Shown here piece after piece: positions 16,929-22,896 of a stretch of 40,411 nt of DNA. Made by a program: the position numbers and the translations under genes. How positions within the stretch are numbered: position 1 is the stretch's first letter; every line of letters starts with the position of its first letter. The notes beneath the pieces are model-generated. The model was not told where the DNA came from and did not search any database. It was given only the letters and a program-made list of their open reading frames with translations. Location: positions 1 through 40,411 of IMG/VR virus record IMGVR_UViG_3300024423_000005; one strand, 5' to 3'. Source of the DNA: a virus.

Positions 16929-18179
16929 CTATTCTTTGGACACTAGATGGGGACGCTCTAGAATGTATCTATCCCAGTCATCTTTGGCAATCGCTACAAT
17001 AGACAGATGGGGAGAGATTGTTGAGGTGTCACACCACTGGCTTATCCCGGCCTCTTCACATCTCCTCGCAAAGAAAATGTCCTCGGTCTGGCGAAAGTTG
17101 CTTTCTTCAGGATAACTATACCGAAAATGGGGATAGGGAAACCCGGCTTCCTCTAGTTTGACAAACACATGTTGCCTTATTCCTATTGCACAAGTAGCTA
17201 TTGCTGCACACTCATAAAGCGCCCCCTCTTCCCACTCCGCCGGTGCTCGAAGCTTGCCCTCCGAATTGCGTATGTAGAAAAGAGGATCATACGGCGGGCC
17301 ACGTCGAAAAGCCAAAGCGCCCACAACCCCAAACTCGCTGCCCAAAGCGGATAGTTTAACCAGAATGTTGTCAGGATGAATATGGTCGGCATCCAGCATG
17401 ATGACCATATCGTCCGGATTCTCGGATATCTCAAGGAAAGACTGCACAATGTGGTTTCGGGCCATATCAGTTCTCATATAGGGGACTGTGATCCTTCTGA
17501 AACCTTTGAGAGCAGCAATGCCCGCAATATCGATGACCGAATTTACCGTGTTGTATCCAATGTTCCGCTCCATCGGCATCGCCCAAAACACTTTTGGTTT
17601 GCTACCGTGCTCTGGGTCGTACCCTTGCTCCGTAGCCAATGCCCGGATTTCTGCGCCTAGTTCTCCCTCGATGGTAGCCAAAGGGACTTTGTAGGGGGGG
17701 CCAAATCGCTGATAGTCACATTTGCTATCGGAAAACAGGGGGCTTTCGGGAAGATCAATCTTGAGCCTGGTCAACATTCGCTCTGGGGCAATCTCTGCTG
17801 GTATCCTGATGGCGTCTGGTGCTTTGGCCCTAATTAACTTGTTCCATACAAGAACGTATTTTACGGCTTGCTCCAAAGGCGTCTTAAGAGACCTTAGCCC
17901 CGGCACTTGGTTGTAGATAAACGTCCTGGCAAGAGACGATTGCTCAAAAAACCTTGTTCTAAGCAAGCCTTCTATTACATGTTTGGGATGCCTGGTTGCA
18001 TAAATAACTTGCACTCCACTGGCCTGATCAAGATAGGGAGCAGTCATCCATGGGGCAATATCGCTCCACCCGGCAAATACGGTTTCATCCTTGTGACCGC
18101 ATTCTGCGCCTGCGCTGATTAAGACTTTCGATATGTATTTTGCGCCTGATCCCAAAACCCCAGTAACATGGAACTTCAT
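16929..18179 (-). CDS. Sulfotransferase-like/glycosyltransferase two-domain fusion
   Basis: The 416-residue product has two enzyme-like halves. Residues 1-170 resemble P-loop sulfotransferases: VTGVLGSGAKYISKVL (5-20) as the 5'-phosphosulfate loop, GHKDE after it, YATRHPKHVIEGLLRTRFF like the 3'-phosphate (PSB) region, and YVLVWNKLI. Residues about 195-416 resemble GT-A glycosyltransferases, with VIMLDADHIHPDN (DxD near 260-262) and FFARRCEEAGI. No signal peptide. The first domain could be degenerate because the usual Lys and Arg set is only partly visible. It sits among neck genes with ATGA overlap to the following small gene, and may modify virion proteins or host glycans. Confidence 0.75.
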   Translation of the reverse strand: MKFHVTGVLGSGAKYISKVLISAGAECGHKDETVFAGWSDIAPWMTAPYLDQASGVQVIYATRHPKHVIEGLLRTRFFEQSSLARTFIYNQVPGLRSLKTPLEQAVKYVLVWNKLIRAKAPDAIRIPAEIAPERMLTRLKIDLPESPLFSDSKCDYQRFGPPYKVPLATIEGELGAEIRALATEQGYDPEHGSKPKVFWAMPMERNIGYNTVNSVIDIAGIAALKGFRRITVPYMRTDMARNHIVQSFLEISENPDDMVIMLDADHIHPDNILVKLSALGSEFGVVGALAFRRGPPYDPLFYIRNSEGKLRAPAEWEEGALYECAAIATCAIGIRQHVFVKLEEAGFPYPHFRYSYPEESNFRQTEDIFFARRCEEAGISQWCDTSTISPHLSIVAIAKDDWDRYILERPHLVSKE

Positions 18180-18364
18180 TTTTCCTTCTCCACCGGCTTG
18201 ATTGTAACAGATACGTATTTCTTAATCATGTCTGCTTCATGCTGACAAAGGGCAATAGCGATTTCCCGGCCACTGGCCCCGTCGGGATAACTAATCTCCT
18301 CCTCAATGAGAGCCTTTGTAGTTCCCTTAAAGTCAATGTTGAGGGTGAAAATAAAGCTTCTCAC
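18176..18364 (-). CDS. Small hypothetical protein, neck region (62 aa)
   Basis: The 62-residue product starts from GTG (MRSFIFTLNIDFKGTT) with GAGGGAAT 7 nt upstream, and overlaps the next gene by ATGA. It has a compact alpha/beta composition and ends VSVTIKPVEKEK. Its position between the tail-terminator-like gene and the fusion enzyme suggests a neck-associated role. No motif is recognised. Confidence 0.55.
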   Translation of the reverse strand: MRSFIFTLNIDFKGTTKALIEEEISYPDGASGREIAIALCQHEADMIKKYVSVTIKPVEKEK

Positions 18365-18366
18365 AA

Positions 18367-18822
18367 CTATTCCCTCGTTGCATACGTTCTGGCTATCAGG
18401 CTCATTACACGTACCCGCACTTCGAAGCCTATAAATTTGCCCTCATATTCAGGGAGAATGGCAATACCACTATCCGTTTCTACTGTTGCCTCAAGCACTC
18501 CCAACACCCCACCGAGAGAGGGATATTTGGCCAGTTCATCCCTAACAGCTTCGATCAACGGCCTGCACCTGGTCTCACGAGTTTCTGGCGTGGCCTGGTT
18601 CACCGGAACCACAGCAACCTGAACACGGTATGTCCTGATGACAGACCCCACATCGTCCCTTCCAGGAATGGTCCAGTCATACTCGGATTCCCCGGTAAAC
18701 ACGAAAGCACAGGGCAGCAGAGCCGTGTCAATTATTCCAGGTGGAGGGTCTTTAGCTGTTGTGATACCGGCCACACCCTCTACAATAGCGATAATGGCCG
18801 GGGGAATGGTCTGAACAGTCAT
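18367..18822 (-). CDS. Tail terminator/neck protein
   Basis: The 151-residue product has the pattern of tail-terminator (gpU-like) proteins: an N-terminal helix (IPPAIIAIVEGVAGI), FVFTGESEYDWTIPG, and a middle strand RTYRVQVAVVPVNQA followed by a helix (RPLIEAVRDELAKYP). It is directly upstream of the tail genes and after the head-tail adaptor. It would cap the tail tube and join it to the head connector. AAGGG lies about 11 nt before the ATG. Confidence 0.65.
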   Translation of the reverse strand: MTVQTIPPAIIAIVEGVAGITTAKDPPPGIIDTALLPCAFVFTGESEYDWTIPGRDDVGSVIRTYRVQVAVVPVNQATPETRETRCRPLIEAVRDELAKYPSLGGVLGVLEATVETDSGIAILPEYEGKFIGFEVRVRVMSLIARTYATRE

Positions 18823-18857
18823 TGATTGCTAACCCTTGTTTTGCCCCTTCTCCTCTA

Positions 18858-19418
18858 CTACAACTCATGGGAAATGTCGATGCCGTTCTCCCAGATAGAC
18901 CACCCTTTACGCAGCGCATCCTTCCACCAGCCGCCAGCTTCTCTCTGCAATCTTTTTAGTACCGCGCTAATATTCCGGCTTTTGTATATTTGTCTACCGC
19001 CCTTCTTCAAAACATACATATACGCCGTTTTCTGTGTTTTCAGTCCTTGCGCAATTGCTCTCTTCAACCGTTCCTGTTTACTGGTCATTGACTTGCCCCT
19101 CTCCCTGCTTGCAATTTTATCTATCTCCGCCTCTGCCCACCTTTGGGCGGCTCTCTTGTCTCTAAATCCCCGCTTGCCAAGAGACGCCCCATGCCCCCAC
19201 CAGTTTGATGAGGGGGCCAATATTACGGCTTCCCAACTGTTGGGGTCAAAACCACGTCGATCATCCCTCGCCGGGCCAACAGACAAGAACCATTCAGCAA
19301 CCACGCCCCTCTTTTTTCTGCCTAACGGATCAGGAATAAAAGCAGAAAATGTTTCCCACCTAATCATCTGACCACCAACAGCCCTACCTATCGGTTTTGA
19401 TGTCCACTTCACTCTCAT
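18858..19418 (-). CDS. Hypothetical protein with internal shared basic cassette
   Basis: The 186-residue product has a neck-like or unknown N-terminal part (MRVKWTSKPIGRAVGG, then RDDRRGFDPNSWEAV) and, at residue 111, a copy of the shared start peptide (MTSKQERLKRAIAQGLKT) followed by a 60-residue basic C-terminus. An ATG at 19088 with AGGGAGAGGGG upstream could also start a separate 76-residue protein there. The 23-base sequence coding for the cassette is repeated exactly at 19439-19461. The full-length start has GGGGAGTG 6 nt before. It overlaps the 22-codon frame upstream by ATGA. Confidence 0.6.
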   Translation of the reverse strand: MRVKWTSKPIGRAVGGQMIRWETFSAFIPDPLGRKKRGVVAEWFLSVGPARDDRRGFDPNSWEAVILAPSSNWWGHGASLGKRGFRDKRAAQRWAEAEIDKIASRERGKSMTSKQERLKRAIAQGLKTQKTAYMYVLKKGGRQIYKSRNISAVLKRLQREAGGWWKDALRKGWSIWENGIDISHEL

Positions 19419-19483
19419 CGTCTCACTCCCCTTTTTAATCCTTGCGCAATTGCTCTCTTCAGTTGCTGTCGTTTACTGGCCAT
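19415..19483 (-). CDS. 22-codon frame made only of the shared basic cassette
   Basis: An ATG at 19483 opens MASKRQQLKRAIAQGLKRGV and then stops after two Arg, overlapping the next start by ATGA. It contains nothing but the shared start peptide seen on five other frames, and overlaps the preceding 28-residue gene by 11 bases. The site upstream is weak, so translation by coupling is likely if it is used. It looks like the remnant of a gene whose body was replaced by an inserted gene. Confidence 0.4.
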   Translation of the reverse strand: MASKRQQLKRAIAQGLKRGVRR

Positions 19484-19559
19484 TGATTTGGTTCTTACTC
19501 TCGATCTCGTTCTTTAGCGCATTAAACGCCGTATCCGCCTTAGCAAAAGCTTGTCCCAT
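19473..19559 (-). CDS. Small 28-residue protein after the head-tail adaptor
   Basis: The frame starts MGQAFAKADTAFNAL and ends IESKNQINGQ. It has a near-perfect AAGGAG 6 nt before the ATG, and sits 10 bases after the adaptor gene. The product is a short amphipathic helix with no motif. The strong site argues for expression. Function unknown. Confidence 0.45.
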   Translation of the reverse strand: MGQAFAKADTAFNALKNEIESKNQINGQ

Positions 19560-19569
19560 CTTCGTCTCC

Positions 19570-20508
19570 TTACAGTCTAGGAGATTTCGGAGCAGGCAAA
19601 AGAGCCTGCACATCGGCGGGCAAAGCAGATGGGATAATGGCAACCCCAGTTCCCAAGATAGCTGCCTTGTCAAAGGTGTCAGTATCTTTTTGTCTGTAAG
19701 CCCAAGCAACTAGCCGGGTGCACGCCCTGACAATGTTGTCCATCGGTCTATAAACGTAAATTGCTGTACCTTGAGCGTGCTCCGTACCCGTAGTGCCGTT
19801 GAACCCCCTGGTTACGGTCAAAACATTGGTCGTGTAATTGGCAGCAACGATAAATAGGAACTCGGTCACGCCGCCAGTGGTTATCTTGATCATGTTGCCT
19901 GGCTGGAATCGGTAAGCCAAAGTGTCCGCAGCCACTCCATCGGCATCGCCCACTGTTAAGCTAGTTGCTGAAGGGGAAAGGGGGTTGTCCTGCACGGTAT
20001 CCAGTGTGTCTACCCAATCCTCATCGCCATACTGATTGTGATACCCCCAATAACCGTCAATCGAAATGACTTGTCTGCGCTCTCCACCGGTGCCAGTTTC
20101 CCAAACAGCCCCGCTTCCCTCGACTAGCCGGACGCAATGTTTGGGATAGAGATTGGGTGGCTCCAAAATGAAATCGTCGGCCTCGATCTCGTTATCATCG
20201 CCGTTAGTGAGAACAATTACTTCCAGTAAATCCTCATCCATCTTAAGCCTTTGGTCTATCCAATTGGCCACAGCCGTCATCTGGGCCACAAAGTTTTCGG
20301 CGCTGTATACACCAAGACGATCCTGTCTTTTGAGGGGATAATCAAAAAGCCTTGTTTGACGCCTGATATCGAACCGGCGACGACAGGTTTTGTTTATTGT
20401 TGTTACCGAGTCTCTGATAAACCGCTTTAGAAGCTCGTCATCATCGGTCTCGGCATCCAGCAGCTTCAGATAGTCGCGTACTTGTCGAAGCGTTGAGTAA
20501 TGGATCAT
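19570..20508 (-). CDS. Head-tail adaptor/connector protein
   Basis: The 312-residue product starts MIHYSTLRQVRDYLKLLDAE followed by LLKRFIRDSVTTINKTCRRRF, the helical N-terminal pattern of gp6-like head-tail connectors (HK97 gp6/SPP1 gp15 type). It ends with a helical segment and LPADVQALLPAPKSPRL. It has a beta-rich insertion (about 90-250). It would attach to the portal ring and carry the neck. GGGGAG lies 4 nt before the ATG. Its place between capsid and tail genes supports the assignment. Confidence 0.75.
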   Translation of the reverse strand: MIHYSTLRQVRDYLKLLDAETDDDELLKRFIRDSVTTINKTCRRRFDIRRQTRLFDYPLKRQDRLGVYSAENFVAQMTAVANWIDQRLKMDEDLLEVIVLTNGDDNEIEADDFILEPPNLYPKHCVRLVEGSGAVWETGTGGERRQVISIDGYWGYHNQYGDEDWVDTLDTVQDNPLSPSATSLTVGDADGVAADTLAYRFQPGNMIKITTGGVTEFLFIVAANYTTNVLTVTRGFNGTTGTEHAQGTAIYVYRPMDNIVRACTRLVAWAYRQKDTDTFDKAAILGTGVAIIPSALPADVQALLPAPKSPRL

Positions 20509-20644
20509 GATGCTCCCCGATTACTTTTCAGACCAAAAACTTTTGTAGGACCTTCTTAGGAGAGGGGATCCCCCTCCATCTTTCGGACTTACTCGGCTCA
20601 CCAAAGTATTCCAATACTGTTTACCCGCTCTTCATGCGTCCTTG
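20509..20644. other. Gap before the adaptor gene, with hairpin and a short possible frame
   Basis: The gap holds a G-C-rich near-palindrome (GGAGAGGGGATCCCCCTCC near 20569-20587) that could form a hairpin but has no T-run, so a terminator is not clear. A minus-strand frame from TTG at 20614 to 20528 would code 28 residues beginning LEYFGEPSKSERW and looks protein-like, but the start is rare and the site is weak. I do not annotate it as a gene. Confidence 0.3.
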
Positions 20645-21010
20645 TCATCGTGCTACATATGCCCTGGCTGCCCTCTTTCCGGCATCCTTCATCGTTGGTA
20701 TGGAATTGTAATCGACGGAAAATAGGTTTCTGCCGGTTCTGACATCAGAAACAAAAAGCTGAATCCTGAATCTGCCCCCTGCCAACCCAGACAGGTACAG
20801 GTACATTCGCATTTCTGGATCACTCCTTGAAGCATTTGTGGGTTTTGGCACGCTCTCTTGTCTGGTGGAGATGTCATAATTACTGGCTTGCTGAATGTAC
20901 CAACCTTTCTTCTTCAACTCCGCCACAACAGAGCGCCTATCGGTTGCTCTGGTCTTTAATTCCTCGAAGGAAAGTTGGCCTGACTTTAAACGCTGTTCAA
21001 GAGTATTCAT
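20645..21010 (-). CDS. Hypothetical protein with second shared start motif
   Basis: The 121-residue product begins MNTLEQRLKSGQLSFEELKT, which matches the start of the gene at 21702 (MEALEHSLKVGQTSFDDLKA). Both end with an N-x-PTM motif and a basic RxARxxxxR pattern, so the two are distant paralogues sharing a start. GGAGAAAA lies before the ATG, which overlaps the previous stop by ATGA. Function unknown; likely a head-neck accessory gene. Confidence 0.6.
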   Translation of the reverse strand: MNTLEQRLKSGQLSFEELKTRATDRRSVVAELKKKGWYIQQASNYDISTRQESVPKPTNASRSDPEMRMYLYLSGLAGGRFRIQLFVSDVRTGRNLFSVDYNSIPTMKDAGKRAARAYVAR

Positions 21011-21402
21011 TTTTCTTTTCTCCTCTCCAGAAGCGCCCGCATTTTAGCCACGGTTTTTGCCCCTACCCCTTGAACGGCCAAAAGGTCAACATCAGCAGCT
21101 TCCTCCACCTGATAAATAAAATAGAAACCCTTCTTCTTGAGCATATCTGGCAGACGGGGGCTGATTGTGCGGAAAACATCAACGCTGGTTAGGAGACCAA
21201 CGGGTTGCCCTTGGGAAGGACCAACCGCTTCTGAAGGAACAGGGCCTGCATAGGTGTGCTCTATCCACACCTCGGCGTACCCGTCATCAATGAGGGATTG
21301 CCCATAAGACATTCTGGTAACAAAAATGTCTCCGGCAACCCGTTTCTCGGCCTGATTGTTGAGATCGTTATAAACGCCTGAAACCAAAGCTCTGAGCTTC
21401 AT
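21007..21402 (-). CDS. Head-neck hypothetical protein with helix-hairpin-helix
   Basis: The 131-residue product has an alpha/beta N-terminus (MKLRALVSGVYNDLNNQ) and a clear helix-hairpin-helix at 101-126 (VDLLAVQGVGAKTVAKMRAL), which binds DNA backbones in many proteins. It is coupled to the next gene by ATGA. A DNA-binding role near the packaged end, or a structural use of the fold, are both possible. The upstream site (AAAGAG) is weak. Confidence 0.6.
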   Translation of the reverse strand: MKLRALVSGVYNDLNNQAEKRVAGDIFVTRMSYGQSLIDDGYAEVWIEHTYAGPVPSEAVGPSQGQPVGLLTSVDVFRTISPRLPDMLKKKGFYFIYQVEEAADVDLLAVQGVGAKTVAKMRALLERRKEK

Positions 21403-21417
21403 TATTTTACTCTTTCT

Positions 21418-21702
21418 TTAAGCCAAGTCCTGCCGAGACGGAACATGGCCTTTTCCATAAAGCCTGTACCAGTCCTTAAGAATGCGGTTAAATTCGCGTC
21501 TGGCCAATCTTTCGCTGCCCATCATAGTTGGCACATTGAACCGCATCACCCGCCAACGTTTGCCATCTGTTTGCAGCGTCAAGGACAAGTTGGCATACCC
21601 GTACTGTTTAGACAGGTGCTTTTTATCAACCCACCTGCTAGTTGCTTTTAGATCGTCGAAACTGGTTTGCCCTACTTTTAGAGAGTGTTCAAGAGCTTCC
21701 AT
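21418..21702 (-). CDS. Hypothetical protein, paralogue of the 20645-21010 gene
   Basis: The 94-residue product begins MEALEHSLKVGQTSFDDLKA and ends with a basic helix (RLARREFNRILKDWYRL). The start at 21702 is chosen because GAGG lies 6 nt before it; an ATG at 21726 would overlap the -10 box of a repeat promoter. It is the first gene under that promoter. Function unknown. Confidence 0.6.
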   Translation of the reverse strand: MEALEHSLKVGQTSFDDLKATSRWVDKKHLSKQYGYANLSLTLQTDGKRWRVMRFNVPTMMGSERLARREFNRILKDWYRLYGKGHVPSRQDLA

Positions 21703-21720
21703 TGTTTTCCTCTTTCCTGC

Positions 21721-21740
21721 CCCCATTATACCACAGATGG
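21721..21740 (-). promoter_or_regulatory. Repeat promoter, copy 1 (extended -10)
   Basis: On the minus strand CCATCTGTGGTATAATGGGG carries TATAAT with TGG in front (extended -10) and no clear -35. The same 20 bases recur exactly at 37088-37107, and 17 of them at 35640-35656. The ATG of the next gene lies about 20 bases downstream of TATAAT, giving a very short leader. Confidence 0.6.
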
Positions 21741-21768
21741 AGCTTTCTTGGGAATTACAGGTAGCAAT

Positions 21769-22203
21769 CTAGATATTCCTTCTGTCAACCGCATAAACCT
21801 GCACATCGCTAGCCCGGATTCGAACATCCGGTATTTTCTCCCAGCTATAGCCGCTTCCCCTCTCGTAAGTGCTGGCCGGTATATCAATAATGTAAGCCTC
21901 GTCATCAGTGTAAACCAACAAGGGGGCATGATCGCTTCCTGGTTGACCCCCAACGTCAATATCGACACCAGAAACAGATGTTGCCACTATATCGCTCATG
22001 GCATCGCACACCTCGTCACAGATGCCGCCCGATCCCCATTCATCCTCCGGGTCCCACTGATCGTAGACCCTTTGAGCGGCTAAAGCAATCCGAGACCTTA
22101 AAGACATTAATTTGCGCTTTAGTTTCCCTGGCCCATATTTGGCCTTTTGGGATGCCTTCAGTCTCTTGCTTATTGCCCTTGCAAAGCGATGACGTTTGCT
22201 CAT
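21769..22203 (-). CDS. Predicted papain-like (NlpC/P60- or deamidase-like) cysteine enzyme with shared basic cassette
   Basis: The 144-residue product starts with the shared cassette MSKRHRFARAISKRLKAS, then a basic helix and a catalytic-looking domain: EWGSGGICDEVCDAM (Cys62, helix start), DHAPLLVY (His92 at a strand start) and YIIDIPASTYE (Asp107). This Cys...His...Asp order with helix-strand-strand context fits papain-like enzymes, including phage and toxin deamidases and NlpC-type amidases. It could be ejected with the DNA, or cleave glycans or peptides in the envelope. The start at 22203 was chosen because the longer frame (22263) runs into a non-coding hairpin region. The next promoter repeat is just downstream. 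Confidence 0.55.
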   Translation of the reverse strand: MSKRHRFARAISKRLKASQKAKYGPGKLKRKLMSLRSRIALAAQRVYDQWDPEDEWGSGGICDEVCDAMSDIVATSVSGVDIDVGGQPGSDHAPLLVYTDDEAYIIDIPASTYERGSGYSWEKIPDVRIRASDVQVYAVDRRNI

Positions 22204-22296
22204 CCTTCTTAAACTCTCTTTCCCCACTTGCTGCTTGAATGGCGTGATTGTCTTTTGTAGCAATGAATTGCTACTCCCTTTGAACCTAGGCTCTCT

Positions 22297-22345
22297 CCAA
22301 AAGACGGGCAGAGGGAGAAGGGGGAGACCCCTCTGCCCGATAAAA
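22297..22345 (-). terminator. Rho-independent terminator inside the head module
   Basis: On the minus strand an 11-bp perfect stem (CGGGCAGAGGG at 22329-22339 with CCCTCTGCCCG at 22305-22315) has a 13-base loop and is followed by TCTTTTGG. It lies after the decoration-like gene and before the 22203 start, so it should limit transcription from the capsid genes into the small genes. A-runs on the other side make it potentially bidirectional. Confidence 0.85.
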
Positions 22346-22365
22346 AGAGTGGGTAAAAGAGAGAC

Positions 22366-22815
22366 CTACGCTCTCTCGAACCCGGCCTGGATCACAGTAT
22401 TCTGCTGTGTCGGCACACCCCGACGTGCACGGAAAAGAACGAAGGATACGCCGATGAAACCGCCCCCAGCAGAGCCGCCGTCGATGTCACAACGGATGTA
22501 GCGCTCACATTCTGACAGGTTGATCTCGATCAAGTACACTTCGTTCTGCCCGGCATTGGAGATAGCTGCAGTGGTTGCGCCAGAGATGTCGGCGTAGGCA
22601 TCACTGCTCCCGTCGTCTGAACTTTGCTGCAACAGCGCCATAACGCTATAGTTGGTGGTATCAGTCACGGCCCCAACCTCGACGATGGCCAGCAAAGCCT
22701 CATAGCCAAGAGTATCAACGCCGGCGCCAGTCGCCACGGATGCCCCGGTGCTTACAGATTGTGGAGCGAGGGCTTGTACAAATTTCATATTGTCGGTTAT
22801 GGTATGGATATTCAT
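22366..22815 (-). CDS. Head decoration-like protein
   Basis: The 149-residue product is beta-rich with ALAPQSVSTGASVATGAGVD, EVYLIEINLSECERYIRCDI and GGGFIGVSFVLFRARRG. Its position directly after the major capsid gene and before a terminator fits a decoration or head-fibre subunit that stabilises the capsid. AGGAGG lies about 10 nt before the ATG. I have no family-level match. Confidence 0.55.
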   Translation of the reverse strand: MNIHTITDNMKFVQALAPQSVSTGASVATGAGVDTLGYEALLAIVEVGAVTDTTNYSVMALLQQSSDDGSSDAYADISGATTAAISNAGQNEVYLIEINLSECERYIRCDIDGGSAGGGFIGVSFVLFRARRGVPTQQNTVIQAGFERA

Positions 22816-22896
22816 TTTCTATTTTACCTCCTGCTTTTACTTGGATAGGGAAAAAGAGCACTCTCTCCCTACCTAGAAACGATCTTGATCAGATGC

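Noticed and set aside
20528-20614. 28-codon minus-strand frame from TTG
   Set aside because: Protein-like but with a rare start and weak site, so left uncalled.
22816-22896. Hairpin between the decoration-like gene and the capsid gene
   Set aside because: TAGGGA/TCCCTA stem is short and interrupted, and the strong terminator is downstream instead.
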